NCBI GenBank assembly: GCA_018882935.1
Contig: VERA01000008.1
Coordinates: 1-58,693, forward strand
From: Burkholderiaceae bacterium
Lineage (GTDB): Bacteria > Pseudomonadota > Gammaproteobacteria > Burkholderiales > Burkholderiaceae_D
Length of the DNA stretch: 58,693 bases
Direction of reading: 5' to 3'
In this document: in pieces, positions 41,453-50,964 of the stretch
How positions within the stretch are numbered: the first letter of the stretch is position 1
Layout of the letters: each line of letters starts with the position of its first letter
Made by a program: the position numbers and the translations under genes
The notes under the pieces: generated by a model
Database searches by the model: none
What the model was told of the DNA's origin: nothing
The model's input: the letters and a program-made list of their open reading frames with translations, nothing else

Positions 41453-42694
41453 ATGCCTTGGAGTTTGCTCCGTTTTGGCCTCAGCCGCTCGCACCCCGAG
41501 CCGAGGATGTTTACCACCCCGTCCGAGCTGAAGTCGGACTACGACGTGGTGATTATTGGTGCTGGCGGCCATGGTTTAGCCGCTGCGTATTACCTGGCGC
41601 GCGACCACGGCATTACGCGCGTGGCGGTGCTTGAAAAAGGCTACATCGGCGGCGGCAATACCGGTCGCAATACCACCATTATTCGCTCGAACTATTTAAC
41701 GCCCGAAGGCGTGAAGTTTTACGATGCCTCGGTCAACCTCTGGCAAGACCTGAGCGAAGATTTCGACCTCAACCTGTTCTACTCGACGCGCGGGCATTTC
41801 ACCCTGGCGCATACCGATTCAGCAGTACGCACCATGCGCTGGCGGGCTGAGGTGAATAAACACTACGGGGTTGACTCGGAGTTAGTCGGACCGGATTTCA
41901 TCAAGCGCGCCTGCCCTTCGATCGACATTACCTGCGGCGGTCATGCGCCAATTCTCGGCGCGCTGTATCACGCGCCGGGGGCGATCGCGCGTCATGATGC
42001 AGTGGCATGGGGCTATGGTCGCGGCGCGTGCAATCGTGGTGTCGAGATTCATCAGCAAACTGCAGTCACCGGCATCGAGGTGAAAGCGGGCAAAGTGGTG
42101 GGTGTACAAACCACACGCGGTCGCATCAACACCAGCAAAGTACTGTGCGCAGTGGCTGGCTTTACGCCACGCGTTACCGATATGGTTGGTATTCGCACCC
42201 CGCTCTATATTCATCCGCTGCAAGCTATGGTGAGCGAGCCAATGAAGCCCTGGCTGGATCAAATTTTTGTGTCGGGTAGCTTGCATATCTACGTCAGCCA
42301 AAGCGCGCGCGGTGAGCTGGTGATGGGCGCGTCGTTAGACCCGTATGAGGTGCAATCAACGCGCTCAACACTGGATTTCACCGAGAGCTTATCGGCGCAT
42401 ATGCTCGATATGTTCCCCTTCTTGTCGCACGTGAAGGTAAACCGGCAGTGGTCGGGTATGGCTGACATGACGCCGGACTTCGCGCCCCTGATGGGTATCA
42501 CGCCGGTCGAGGGTTTTTATCTCGACGCTGGCTGGGGCACCTGGGGCTTCAAGGCAACGCCCGTGTGTGGCAAAACTATGGCCTGGACAGTGGCGAACAA
42601 CAAGCCGCATGAATTGATTACCGGGTTTTCTTTGGATAGGTTCCGCAACTATTCGCTCACCGGCGAAAAAGGCGCGGCCAGCGTGGGGCACTGA
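41453..42694 (+). CDS. mgdA: N-methylglutamate dehydrogenase, sarcosine-oxidase beta-like subunit
   Basis: 413 residues. It resembles the SoxB subunit of heterotetrameric sarcosine oxidase: the N-terminus SLLRFGLS, the FAD motif VVIIGAGGHGLAAAYYLA, GYIGGGNTGRNTTIIRSNYL and the C-terminal DAGWGTWGFKATPVCGK. The start at 41453 is kept because SLLRxGLS is conserved in SoxB-type proteins, although a GAGG lies before ATG 41507. Neighbouring gmaS and mgs genes identify the operon as the N-methylglutamate pathway rather than sarcosine catabolism, so it probably holds the FAD site oxidising N-methylglutamate to glutamate and a C1 unit. The symbol follows gene order and is moderately certain. Confidence 0.87.
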   Translation: MPWSLLRFGLSRSHPEPRMFTTPSELKSDYDVVIIGAGGHGLAAAYYLARDHGITRVAVLEKGYIGGGNTGRNTTIIRSNYLTPEGVKFYDASVNLWQDLSEDFDLNLFYSTRGHFTLAHTDSAVRTMRWRAEVNKHYGVDSELVGPDFIKRACPSIDITCGGHAPILGALYHAPGAIARHDAVAWGYGRGACNRGVEIHQQTAVTGIEVKAGKVVGVQTTRGRINTSKVLCAVAGFTPRVTDMVGIRTPLYIHPLQAMVSEPMKPWLDQIFVSGSLHIYVSQSARGELVMGASLDPYEVQSTRSTLDFTESLSAHMLDMFPFLSHVKVNRQWSGMADMTPDFAPLMGITPVEGFYLDAGWGTWGFKATPVCGKTMAWTVANNKPHELITGFSLDRFRNYSLTGEKGAASVGH

Positions 42695-42695
42695 T

Positions 42696-42953
42696 ATGAA
42701 ACTGATGCCCTGCCCTGTGAACGGTCTGCGCGCCATCTCTGAGTTTTTTTACTGGGGTGAGGTGCGCGTCAGTCCCAACCCTGATACCTGCTCCGACGAC
42801 GAGTGGGCCAACTACGTGTTCAATCGCAATGGTGCACCAGGAGTAAAACGCGAGTGGTGGTGCCACACGCCGTCGAATACCTGGTTCATTGCAGAGCGTG
42901 ATACCAGTGAGGATCGTGTGCTACGCACTTGGTTACCGGGAGCGGAGCCATGA
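42696..42953 (+). CDS. mgdB: N-methylglutamate dehydrogenase, sarcosine-oxidase delta-like subunit
   Basis: 85 residues. It aligns with SoxD: CPVNGLRAISEFFYWGE, then DEWANYVFNRNG, EWWCHTPSNTWF and AERDT. In SoxD four residues (two Cys near the N-terminus, then a His and a Cys) bind zinc. Here only the first Cys (C6) and the His (H57) remain; the second and fourth ligand positions are Asn (N9, N61). The zinc site is therefore probably lost or rebuilt. The start lies two bases after the mgdA stop and its stop overlaps the next start (ATGA). Confidence 0.85.
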   Translation: MKLMPCPVNGLRAISEFFYWGEVRVSPNPDTCSDDEWANYVFNRNGAPGVKREWWCHTPSNTWFIAERDTSEDRVLRTWLPGAEP

Positions 42954-45847
42954 GCCGACTCCCTCCGATGCCTGATGAATGGATTAATCGCGGTCGCTCG
43001 CTGAAATTCCGTTTTGAAGGTAATGACTACGTTGCGTTCGAAGGTGACGCCATCAGTAGCGCGCTGTGGGCCGCCGGTGTGAAGACACTCGGGCGTAGCT
43101 TCAAGTACCACCGCCCGCGCGGCATCTTGTCGATGGCCAATCATGATGTCAACGTGATGCTGCAAGATGGACAGCGCCACAATGTGCGCGGCGATGTTAT
43201 CCCGGTACGTTTGGGTATGGATTTATCTGCCGTGAACACCTGGGGCGGCGTCAATAGTGATTGGGCGCGATTGCTTGACAAGCTGTCGGCGTTTTTGCCC
43301 GTCGGCTTTTACTACAAGGCATTTCACAGCAAGCGCTGGTTCCCGATGTGGGAGCGCATGTTCCGCAATATCACGGGTCTCGGCAAGCTTGATCTATCGA
43401 CACCGCATATTCGAACAGCCAAGCGCTATGACTACTGCGACGTACTGATTATTGGTGCAGGCCCATCAGGCCTTAGCGCGGCATTGGCGGCAGCAGATGC
43501 AGGCGCCCACGTCGTACTGGTCGATGAAAATGCGCGCGCAGGTGGCTCCGGGCTATACCAACTTGGCGCAGATACTGCGCGACGTGATCGTACGCACGCA
43601 TTGCTGAATGCAGTGCGCCAGCACGCCAATATCCGCATCCTTGAATCAACACTAGCAGCGGCTTGGTACGCTGATCAGTGGATACCTCTGATTGACGCAG
43701 AGAAGATGGTGAAGCTGCGCGCCAAAGCCACCGTAGTTGCCGGTGGCGCATACGAGCAGCCTACGGTGTTTCGTAACAATGATCTGCCCGGTGTGATGCT
43801 CGGCTCGGCCATGCAGCGTCTGATTTATCGCTATGCTGTACAACCGGCGCGGCGCGTCGTGATCAGTGCTGCCAATGATGACGGCTACCGCTTGGCGCTC
43901 GACCTGCTGCAGGCTGGTGTTCAAGTTCAGGCACTGGCTGATCTGCGCGACAACATCCCGGCCTCGGCAGTGGTTGAAGCCGTGCGACAACGTGGTGTTG
44001 AGTGTTTGCTCAGTACTGCGGTGTACGAGGCACATGCTAATGATCGCGGTGAGCTGGGTGCAGTCACTCTATGCAAAGTGCGTGATGGTATAGCGGATAC
44101 CGCCAGCGCATGGCGTATCGACTGCGACGGTGTGGCCATGAGCACCGGCTGGGCACCTGCGGCCAACCTGCTGTATCAGAGTGGCGCGAAAATGCGCTTT
44201 GATGAGCGCACGCAGCAGTTTGTACCGGCGAGCTTGCCGGAGGGCGTATTTGCCTGTGGCCGCGTCAATGGCGTGTACGACTTCGACGCGCGCATGGCAG
44301 ATGGCGCGCGCGCCGGTAGCTCTGCAGCCGCCTTTGCGCTCGGCATTGCCGTCAACATTCCTGCGGTTCCTGCTGACGAAAGCCGACCCAGCCACCCCTG
44401 GCCGGTCATCGAGCACCCGAAAGCCAAAAACTTTGTCGACTTTGATGAAGACTTGCAGGTCAAGGACTTTGCCAATGCGGCGCAAGAGGGCTACGACAAC
44501 ATCGAGCTGCTGAAGCGCTACTCAACTGTCGGTATGGGCCCGAGCCAGGGCAAGCACTCGAACATGACGGCGCTGCGCATTCTGGGGCGCTTGCTGGGTA
44601 AATCTCCCGAACAAGTGGGCACCACCACCGCGCGTCCGTTTTTTCATCCGGTGCCGATGTCGCATCTGGCCGGGCGCGGCTTTCATGCGCAGCGGCGCAG
44701 CCCGTTGCATGGTCGGCATGCTGCGCTTGGTGCCGTGTTCATGCCCGCGGGTGTATGGGAAAGACCGGAGTACTACGCGCAGGCGGGCAAGTCGCGCACC
44801 GATTGCATTCATGCTGAGGTACGTCGTGTAAGAAATCAGGTAGCGTTAATCGACGTCGGCACACTCGGCAAGATTGAAGTGCGTGGCCCGCAGGCAGCCG
44901 AGTTTTTGAATCGTGTCTACACCGCGCGTATTGATTTGCTGAAGGTAGGTGGCACGCGCTACGCGATTATGTGCGACGAGTCGGGTGTAGTGACCGATGA
45001 AGGGGTCATCGCACACCTTGAACAAAATGTGTACTACTTCACCACCACCACCTCAGGTGCTGCGAATGTCTATCGTGAGATGTCGCGCCTGAATGCCGAG
45101 TGGGGTCTACAGTGCGGCATCATTAATCTTACCGGAGCCTATGCCTCGGTTAACCTGGCTGGGCCGGATTCACGCAAAGTTCTGGCGCCACTCACCGATG
45201 TTGATCTGTCGGCTGCCGCTTTCCCCTACCTCGCGGTACGACAAGGCAAAATCGCCGGTATCGACGCGCGCATCATGCGGGTAGGTTTTGTTGGTGAATG
45301 GGGCTACGAAATTCATGTACCTGCCGAGTACGGTGCCACCTTATGGGACGCATTAATGGCAGCCGGCAGCAGCTACGGCATCGGCCCCTTCGGTGTCGAA
45401 GCACAGCGCTTACTGCGTCTTGAAAAAGGCCACCTGATTGTCAGCCAAGATACCGACGGTCTGACGCATCCATTCGAGGTATCGATGGATTGGGCAGTAA
45501 AAATGGATAAGCCCTTCTTCATCGGTCAGCGCTCACTAAAAATCGTGCGTGAGATGCCGCTCAAGCGCAAGCTGGCTGGCTTCCAATTACCCGCTAGCCA
45601 CAGCGGCGCAGTACCGCAAGAGTGTCATTTGATTATTCACCAAGGCGAGATTGCCGGTCGTGTGACCAGTTGCTACTGGAGCCCGAACCTCGGTCATCAC
45701 ATTGGCTTGGCGTTTTTGCCACCTGAGATGTGCGAACCGGGCACGCGGTTTCAGATTCGCTTGAGTGACGGCAGTATGGTCGGCGCAGAAGTTTGTGCCA
45801 CGCCGTTCTTCGACCCCGATAACCTGCGTCAAAAGGAGAGCGCATGA
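42950..45847 (+). CDS. mgdC: N-methylglutamate dehydrogenase, sarcosine-oxidase alpha-like subunit
   Basis: 965 residues, typical SoxA length, from ATG 42950 that overlaps the mgdB stop. Domain order: a ferredoxin-like N-terminal domain (about 10-105, SALWAAGVKTLGRSFKYHRP), a dinucleotide-binding domain near 170 (VLIIGAGPSGLSAALAAADA), and a C-terminal aminomethyltransferase (GcvT-like) domain from about 590 to the end (FLNRVYTARIDLLKVG, then GEWGYEIHVPAEYGA and LEKGHLIVSQDTDG). The GcvT-like domain would bind tetrahydrofolate and capture the methyl-derived C1 unit as methylene-THF, as in sarcosine oxidase. Confidence 0.9.
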   Translation: MSRLPPMPDEWINRGRSLKFRFEGNDYVAFEGDAISSALWAAGVKTLGRSFKYHRPRGILSMANHDVNVMLQDGQRHNVRGDVIPVRLGMDLSAVNTWGGVNSDWARLLDKLSAFLPVGFYYKAFHSKRWFPMWERMFRNITGLGKLDLSTPHIRTAKRYDYCDVLIIGAGPSGLSAALAAADAGAHVVLVDENARAGGSGLYQLGADTARRDRTHALLNAVRQHANIRILESTLAAAWYADQWIPLIDAEKMVKLRAKATVVAGGAYEQPTVFRNNDLPGVMLGSAMQRLIYRYAVQPARRVVISAANDDGYRLALDLLQAGVQVQALADLRDNIPASAVVEAVRQRGVECLLSTAVYEAHANDRGELGAVTLCKVRDGIADTASAWRIDCDGVAMSTGWAPAANLLYQSGAKMRFDERTQQFVPASLPEGVFACGRVNGVYDFDARMADGARAGSSAAAFALGIAVNIPAVPADESRPSHPWPVIEHPKAKNFVDFDEDLQVKDFANAAQEGYDNIELLKRYSTVGMGPSQGKHSNMTALRILGRLLGKSPEQVGTTTARPFFHPVPMSHLAGRGFHAQRRSPLHGRHAALGAVFMPAGVWERPEYYAQAGKSRTDCIHAEVRRVRNQVALIDVGTLGKIEVRGPQAAEFLNRVYTARIDLLKVGGTRYAIMCDESGVVTDEGVIAHLEQNVYYFTTTTSGAANVYREMSRLNAEWGLQCGIINLTGAYASVNLAGPDSRKVLAPLTDVDLSAAAFPYLAVRQGKIAGIDARIMRVGFVGEWGYEIHVPAEYGATLWDALMAAGSSYGIGPFGVEAQRLLRLEKGHLIVSQDTDGLTHPFEVSMDWAVKMDKPFFIGQRSLKIVREMPLKRKLAGFQLPASHSGAVPQECHLIIHQGEIAGRVTSCYWSPNLGHHIGLAFLPPEMCEPGTRFQIRLSDGSMVGAEVCATPFFDPDNLRQKESA

Positions 45848-46503
45848 GCACGCCCGCCCGCGTGAGTCCACTCACCGATGCGCAGATGACCGACGCCGCG
45901 CGCTGGATCGAGCTTGAGCAAATGCGTGTAGTCGCTGCTTTCCGTCAGGAGCATATCGCGTCACTTCAGACGGTCGCTATCGGTGATTTAAGTTTTCGTC
46001 GTCGCACGGGTGTCAAAGGGCCGGGCGCAGCAGCAGCATTGAATGCTGCGGGCATCACGACGCCGCAGCAGCCGAACCAGTGGTGCATGAGTGAAGGCGC
46101 ACTCATCGCGCGACTTGGTCTGACCGAGTACCTGATAGAACAACACAGCGCGCCTGATGCAGTGTCACGGGTGCTGTCGCTGCCCGCTGCAGCGGATGTC
46201 TACCCGGTGCCGCACTACGATGCAGCGCTGATTATTCTGGGCCCGCTTGCCGCTGATCTGTTTCGCCAAACCTGCTCGGTCGATATGGCAACGCTGGATG
46301 CCCGCCAAGGCGCACTGGTATTGACCTCAGTGGTCGGTGTGGGCGCTACCGTTGCTGCGATGAATACAGCAGCGGGTACTGCCTACCGCATGTGGTTTGA
46401 CGGAACCTACGGTAGTTATATGTGGGAGACGCTGTGCGAGATCGCGCACGATATGGGAGGTGGGGCGATTGGCTACGACAGCATGTCGAAGGCAATCGGA
46501 TGA
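45844..46503 (+). CDS. mgdD: N-methylglutamate dehydrogenase, sarcosine-oxidase gamma-like subunit
   Basis: 219 residues. It has the GcvT-like scaffold of SoxG without enzymatic residues: FRRRTGVKGPGAAAALNAAGI, WCMSEGALIARLGLTEYLIE, and RMWFDGTYGSYMWETL near the end. The start ATG overlaps the mgdC stop. It completes the four-subunit dehydrogenase. A 55-bp gap with GGGGAG then leads to gmaS. Confidence 0.86.
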   Translation: MSTPARVSPLTDAQMTDAARWIELEQMRVVAAFRQEHIASLQTVAIGDLSFRRRTGVKGPGAAAALNAAGITTPQQPNQWCMSEGALIARLGLTEYLIEQHSAPDAVSRVLSLPAAADVYPVPHYDAALIILGPLAADLFRQTCSVDMATLDARQGALVLTSVVGVGATVAAMNTAAGTAYRMWFDGTYGSYMWETLCEIAHDMGGGAIGYDSMSKAIG

Positions 46504-46558
46504 AGCGCAGATAAAAAGCCAAACAGGCTCATGTGACGGGCCGTAGAAAGGGGAGACC

Positions 46559-47887
46559 ATGAAACCAGCAGAGGCCAAGAAATTCCTGAAAGAGAACGGC
46601 GTCAAGTATGTGCTGGCGCAGTTCGTTGATATACACGGCGCCGCAAAAGCGAAATCAGTACCGGTCGAGCACTATGACACCGTGATTACCGATGGCGCCG
46701 GATTTGCCGGTTTCGCGTTGGCGGGTATGGGTATGAAACCCAACGCCGATGGCGACTACATGGCCGTTGGCGATCCGAATACGCTCAGCCTGGTGCCGTG
46801 GCAACCGGGCTACGCACGTATGGCATCTGACGGCCATGTACATGGCGAACCGTGGCCATACTGCTCACGCGTGATTCTGCAAACGCAGCTCGAGCGCATG
46901 GAAGCCAAAGGCTGGATTTTCTACACCGGCATGGAGCCGGAGTTTTCTTTGCTCAGAAAAGTTGAAGGTCGCTTGGTACCGTGCGACGCCTCCGACACAC
47001 TGGCCAAGCCCTGCTACGACTACAAAGGCTTGTCACGCTCGCGTGCGTTTCTTGAGAAGCTGGCCGAGTCAATGCGTGCCGTGGGTATCGATGTGTATCA
47101 GATCGACCATGAAGATGCGAATGGTCAGTTCGAGATTAATTACACCTACGCTGATGCCCTAACCTCTTGCGATCACTACACCTTCTTCAAGATGGGTGCG
47201 GCCGAAATCGCTGCCGAGATGGGGCTGATCTGCTCCTTCATGCCCAAGCCATTCAGCAATCGTCCGGGCAATGGCTTGCACATGCACATGAGCATCGGTA
47301 ATGGCAAAAAAAATCTGTTTGAAGATAAATCGGACAAACGCGGGCTAGACCTGTCCACCATGGCGTATCACTTCGCCGGTGGTTTGCTGGCGCATGCATC
47401 TGCCCTGGCCGCGGTGTGCTGCCCAACAGTCAACAGCTACAAGCGTCTGGTGGTGGGTCGCTCCCTCACCGGCGCTACCTGGGCACCTGCGTACATCTGC
47501 TACGGCAACAATAATCGCTCCGGCATGATTCGTGGCCCGGGTGGTCGTATCGAGTTACGTCTGCCCGATGGCTCTGCCAATCCTTACCTTGCGACTGCCG
47601 CCGTCATCGCGGCGGGTCTGGATGGCATTGAGCGCAAACTGGATCCGGGCGAGCCAGTGACTGAAAGCTTGTACGAGATGAGCCCTGCGCAGTTGCGCAA
47701 GCAAGGCATACGGATGCTGCCGCAGAACCTGAAAGAAGCGCTCGATGCGTTTGAAAAAGATGATGTTGTTCAGGGCGCGCTCGGGCCGCTCGCACCCGAT
47801 TTCCTTGAGCTAAAGCGCATGGAGTGGGTCGAGTACATGCGCCATGTATCTGATTGGGAAGTTGATCAGTACCTGCAATTCTTCTGA
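46559..47887 (+). CDS. gmaS: Gamma-glutamylmethylamide synthetase
   Basis: 442 residues of the glutamine-synthetase fold, in the branch of GlnT/GmaS proteins. It has the N-terminal beta-grasp ([21 protein letters not shown]), [31 protein letters not shown], the flexible loop region [19 protein letters not shown] and [18 protein letters not shown]. The enzyme joins methylamine to glutamate with ATP, giving gamma-glutamylmethylamide. Placement between mgd and mgs genes supports GmaS over ordinary glutamine synthetase. A paralogue (55138-56499) lies further on. Confidence 0.9.
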   Translation: MKPAEAKKFLKENGVKYVLAQFVDIHGAAKAKSVPVEHYDTVITDGAGFAGFALAGMGMKPNADGDYMAVGDPNTLSLVPWQPGYARMASDGHVHGEPWPYCSRVILQTQLERMEAKGWIFYTGMEPEFSLLRKVEGRLVPCDASDTLAKPCYDYKGLSRSRAFLEKLAESMRAVGIDVYQIDHEDANGQFEINYTYADALTSCDHYTFFKMGAAEIAAEMGLICSFMPKPFSNRPGNGLHMHMSIGNGKKNLFEDKSDKRGLDLSTMAYHFAGGLLAHASALAAVCCPTVNSYKRLVVGRSLTGATWAPAYICYGNNNRSGMIRGPGGRIELRLPDGSANPYLATAAVIAAGLDGIERKLDPGEPVTESLYEMSPAQLRKQGIRMLPQNLKEALDAFEKDDVVQGALGPLAPDFLELKRMEWVEYMRHVSDWEVDQYLQFF

Positions 47888-47909
47888 TCAGCGTTGAGGA
47901 GAAAAAATC

Positions 47910-48818
47910 ATGTGTGGAATCGTAGGGCTGCTGGTGAAAAAGCCAGCACTCAAACAGCAACTCGGTCAGCTGATGGTACCGATGCTGATCGGCATGACCG
48001 AGCGCGGGCCGGACTCGGCGGGGCTGGCCGTGTTTGCCGAGCCGCTGAAAGGCTCGGCGCGCAAGCTTAGCTTGTACTCGGGTTTAACCGAAGCGGGCGC
48101 AGATTTTGATTGGCATGGCATGGCGCATGGGTTGCAGCAGCATCTCGGCATTACATCAACCATCGATGTCAAACATAACCATGCCGTGCTGAGCTTCGAG
48201 GTATCGCCGGATATCGTAAAGAAATGGCTGCGCGAGCATCACCCGAAGCTGCACATCCTGTCGACCGGTCAGACGATTGATCTGTATAAAGATATCGGCA
48301 CCCCATCGATGGTGTCTGATCGGTATGACTTCAGCTCACTCACCGGCTCGCATCTGGTTGGCCATACACGTATGGCGACCGAGTCGGCAGTCACGCCCGA
48401 TCGCGCTCACCCATTCACCGCAGGTGAAGATTTTTGCCTGGTGCATAACGGTTCGCTGTCGAACCCGTATGGCTTGCGCCGCAAGCTCGAGCCGCATGGC
48501 ATTCACTTCGATACCGACAACGATACCGAGGCCGCATGCCGCTTTCTGGAGTGGCGACTGCGCGAAGGCGATGATCTCGAGACCGCGCTTCATGCCGGTT
48601 TTGAAGAGCTGGATGGTTTCTTTACCTTCCTGATGGGCACACCTGACAAGCTGGCACTGATTCGCGATCCTTTCGCTTGCAAGCCAGCAGTGGTTGCCGA
48701 GACCGATGATTATGTAGCGATCGCCAGCGAGTTTCGTTCACTAGCGCATCTGCCCGATGTCAAGCACGCCAAAGTATTCGAGCCGGCGCCGGAGGAAATG
48801 TACGTATGGAACGCATGA
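47910..48818 (+). CDS. mgsA: N-methylglutamate synthase, glutamine-amidotransferase-like subunit
   Basis: 302 residues of the class-II amidotransferase type, with the N-terminal nucleophile in place (MCGIVGLL; C2 becomes residue 1 after Met removal). Further blocks: ERGPDSAGLAVF, GHTRMATESAVTPDRAHPF, CLVHNGSLSNP and NDTEAACRFLEWRL. It corresponds to the glutaminase domain of glutamate synthase. GAGGAG precedes the ATG, and its stop overlaps mgsB by 13 bp. In the pathway it releases methylamine from gamma-glutamylmethylamide for transfer. Confidence 0.9.
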   Translation: MCGIVGLLVKKPALKQQLGQLMVPMLIGMTERGPDSAGLAVFAEPLKGSARKLSLYSGLTEAGADFDWHGMAHGLQQHLGITSTIDVKHNHAVLSFEVSPDIVKKWLREHHPKLHILSTGQTIDLYKDIGTPSMVSDRYDFSSLTGSHLVGHTRMATESAVTPDRAHPFTAGEDFCLVHNGSLSNPYGLRRKLEPHGIHFDTDNDTEAACRFLEWRLREGDDLETALHAGFEELDGFFTFLMGTPDKLALIRDPFACKPAVVAETDDYVAIASEFRSLAHLPDVKHAKVFEPAPEEMYVWNA

Positions 48819-49495
48819 GCTTTGACCTCGCCAGCACACCGCTGCGTGAGGTAAACCAGTTTTTGCATCAGCAGCTACAAGCCGACGACAAGCGCCATGT
48901 TGAGGTGCATAACCCCGATGGTGCGCACAACATCGCGGTGGGTCTTGATCAGCCGGTCACCGTTGAGATTCATGGCCATGCGGGGTACTACGCCGCCGGC
49001 ATGAACAAGAAAGCACACGTCATCGTGCACGGCAGCGCAGGCACCGGTGTTGCTGAAAACATGATGAGTGGTGTGGTGCATGTGAAGGGCTTCGCATCGA
49101 ACGGCGCGGGTGCCACTGCGCACGGCGGCTTGCTGGTGATTGATGGTGATGCAGGTCTGCGCTGCGGTATCTCGCTCAAAGGCGCAGACATCGTGGTCGG
49201 CGGCTCGGTAGGCAGCTTCTCCGGCTTTATGGCCCAGGCCGGTCGCATGGTTATTTGCGGTAACGCCGGCGATGCGCTGGGTGATTCTTTGTATGAGGCG
49301 GTGATCTACATTCGTGGTGAGGTGAAATCACTCGGTGCAGATGCGCAGTTCGAGCCCATGACCGATGAAGATCGCGCCACCGTCGCCGACTTGCTGCGAC
49401 AGGCAGGCTTGCAGCACGACCCCGCCTCATTTAAACGTATTGCCTCGGCGCGTAGCCTGTACCACTGGAACGCCGACGCTAATCAGGAATATTAA
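48806..49495 (+). CDS. mgsB: N-methylglutamate synthase, GXGXG-domain subunit
   Basis: 229 residues. The right-handed beta-helix of glutamate synthase C-terminal domains is visible as regular turns (VIVHGSAGTGVAENMMSG, VHVKGFASNGAGATAHGG and IVVGGSVGSFSGFM). The start at 48806 has GGAGG at ten bases; the ATG at 48815 is an alternative. The last 60 residues form a helical tail unique to this protein type. It is a structural subunit, thought to hold the ammonia or methylamine tunnel. Confidence 0.88.
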   Translation: MERMSFDLASTPLREVNQFLHQQLQADDKRHVEVHNPDGAHNIAVGLDQPVTVEIHGHAGYYAAGMNKKAHVIVHGSAGTGVAENMMSGVVHVKGFASNGAGATAHGGLLVIDGDAGLRCGISLKGADIVVGGSVGSFSGFMAQAGRMVICGNAGDALGDSLYEAVIYIRGEVKSLGADAQFEPMTDEDRATVADLLRQAGLQHDPASFKRIASARSLYHWNADANQEY

Positions 49496-49520
49496 GCCGC
49501 ATGTCGGCAGGAAAAACATC

Positions 49521-50876
49521 ATGGATATGAAACCCGTTCAGTTCAAGCGTCGATCCACCGAAGAGTCGGCTGGCTTTGATCGTAGTGTGATCGATTACAT
49601 TCAAAACGCTGCGGCGCATGGCTTGTACGAGATTCGTGGTCTCGGTGCCAAGCGCCGCGTACCGCATTTTGATGATCTGCTGTTTCTGGCGGGCTCGTTA
49701 TCGCGCTACCCATTGGAAGGCTATCGCGAGAAATGCTCAACCAAAACACTGCTCGGTACACGCTTCGCGAAAAAGCCGGTAGAGCTGGAGATTCCGATCA
49801 CGATTGCCGGCATGAGCTTCGGCGCGTTGTCAGCCAATGTGAAAGAAGCGCTCGGCCGTGCTGCGACCGAGATGGGCACCAGCACCACCACCGGCGACGG
49901 TGGTATGACGCAAGAAGAGCGCGGCTCCTCGAAAACGCTGGTGTATCAATGCCTGCCTTCGCGCTACGGTTTCAACCCGGATGATTTACGCAAAGCCGAT
50001 GCGATTGAAGTCGTGATCGGCCAGGGCGCCAAACCCGGCGGCGGCGGCATGCTGCTCGGACAAAAAGTGAATCCGCGTGTGGCCAAGATGCGAACGCTGC
50101 CGCAGGGCGTAGATCAGCGCTCTGCCTGCCGTCACCCCGACTGGACCGGGCCGGATGATCTCGCCATCAAGATTCTCGAGCTGCGCGAAATGACCGACTG
50201 GGAAAAACCGATTTATGTGAAGGTCGGTGCTACCCGTACCTTCCATGACGTCAAGCTGGCGGTGCATTCCGGTGCCGACGTTGTGGTGGTCGATGGCATG
50301 CAAGGCGGTACAGCAGCCACGCAAACCTGCTTCATCGAGCACGTCGGTATTCCTACATTGGCCGCTGTGCGTCAAGCGGTTGAGGCATTGGAAGACCTGA
50401 ACATGAAAGGTACAGTGCAGCTGATTGTGTCGGGGGGTATTCGTACCGGCGCAGATGTAGCGAAAGCGCTGGCGATGGGGGCTGATGCAGTCGCTATCGG
50501 CCAGGGTGTGTTGTTTGCCCTGGGCTGCAACTCCGAGACCTATGTGCGCAATGATCAGCACCACTCCGCGCTCGATGCTTACGACGCCATCGGTACCGCA
50601 CCCGGATACTGCCACCATTGCCATACGGGCAAGTGCCCGGTGGGTGTGACCACGCAAGATGCTGAATTAGAGCAGCGACTCGAGCCTGCAGTCGGCGCCA
50701 AGCGCGTGCGTAATTATCTGAAGACGCTGAACATGGAGCTGACCACTATCGCGCGTGCTTGCGGCAAACAGAATGTGCACCACCTCGAGCGCGAAGATCT
50801 TGTGGCACTGACATTGGAAGCGGCTGCAATGGCGGGTGTGCCGCTGGCAGGCACCAACTGGGTACCCGGTCGATAA
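49521..50876 (+). CDS. mgsC: N-methylglutamate synthase, FMN/Fe-S subunit
   Basis: 451 residues from ATG 49521 with AGGA upstream; the longer in-frame start at 49365 lies inside mgsB and is rejected. The FMN-binding barrel of glutamate synthases is clear: ISFGALSANVKEALGRAA-like ISF/MSFGALSANVKEAL, GEGGMTQEERGSSKT-like GDGGMTQEER, KPGGGGMLLGQKV, VDGMQGGTAATQ and GGIRTGADVAKALAMGADA. The Fe-S cysteines are C364, C367 and C372 (CHHCHTGKC). It uses the transferred methylamine and 2-oxoglutarate to make N-methylglutamate. It ends the operon, with a strong terminator after it. Confidence 0.92.
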   Translation: MDMKPVQFKRRSTEESAGFDRSVIDYIQNAAAHGLYEIRGLGAKRRVPHFDDLLFLAGSLSRYPLEGYREKCSTKTLLGTRFAKKPVELEIPITIAGMSFGALSANVKEALGRAATEMGTSTTTGDGGMTQEERGSSKTLVYQCLPSRYGFNPDDLRKADAIEVVIGQGAKPGGGGMLLGQKVNPRVAKMRTLPQGVDQRSACRHPDWTGPDDLAIKILELREMTDWEKPIYVKVGATRTFHDVKLAVHSGADVVVVDGMQGGTAATQTCFIEHVGIPTLAAVRQAVEALEDLNMKGTVQLIVSGGIRTGADVAKALAMGADAVAIGQGVLFALGCNSETYVRNDQHHSALDAYDAIGTAPGYCHHCHTGKCPVGVTTQDAELEQRLEPAVGAKRVRNYLKTLNMELTTIARACGKQNVHHLEREDLVALTLEAAAMAGVPLAGTNWVPGR

Positions 50877-50932
50877 ATTGTTTCCAATGGACAAAATGCT
50901 CGTCTATCATGGGGTTGGCTAGGCCGTTCAAT

Positions 50933-50964
50933 AAGGGCTTGCAGTTTTAGCAAGCCCTTTTGTT
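50933..50964 (+). terminator. Rho-independent terminator of the mgd-gmaS-mgs operon
   Basis: A perfect 10-bp stem, AAGGGCTTGC and GCAAGCCCTT, with a 7-base loop AGTTTTA, followed by TTGTT. The stem lies 57 bp after the mgsC stop. It separates the pathway operon from the APC-permease cassette that begins at 51077. Confidence 0.9.

Noticed and set aside
41453-46503. Annotation of the four-subunit oxidase as sarcosine oxidase SoxBDAG for glycine-betaine degradation.
   Set aside because: No betaine, dimethylglycine, glyA or formyl-THF-deformylase gene is linked. The gmaS and mgsABC genes in the same operon point to N-methylglutamate dehydrogenase.
46559-47887. Reading the two glutamine-synthetase-like genes as ordinary ammonia-assimilating GlnA.
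   Set aside because: Both are about 445 residues and belong to the GlnT/GmaS branch by motif pattern, and one is flanked by mgd and mgs genes.
49986-50657. A 223-codon open frame antisense to the mgsC gene.
   Set aside because: Shadow of the conserved FMN-subunit gene. No recognisable motif and no ribosome site.
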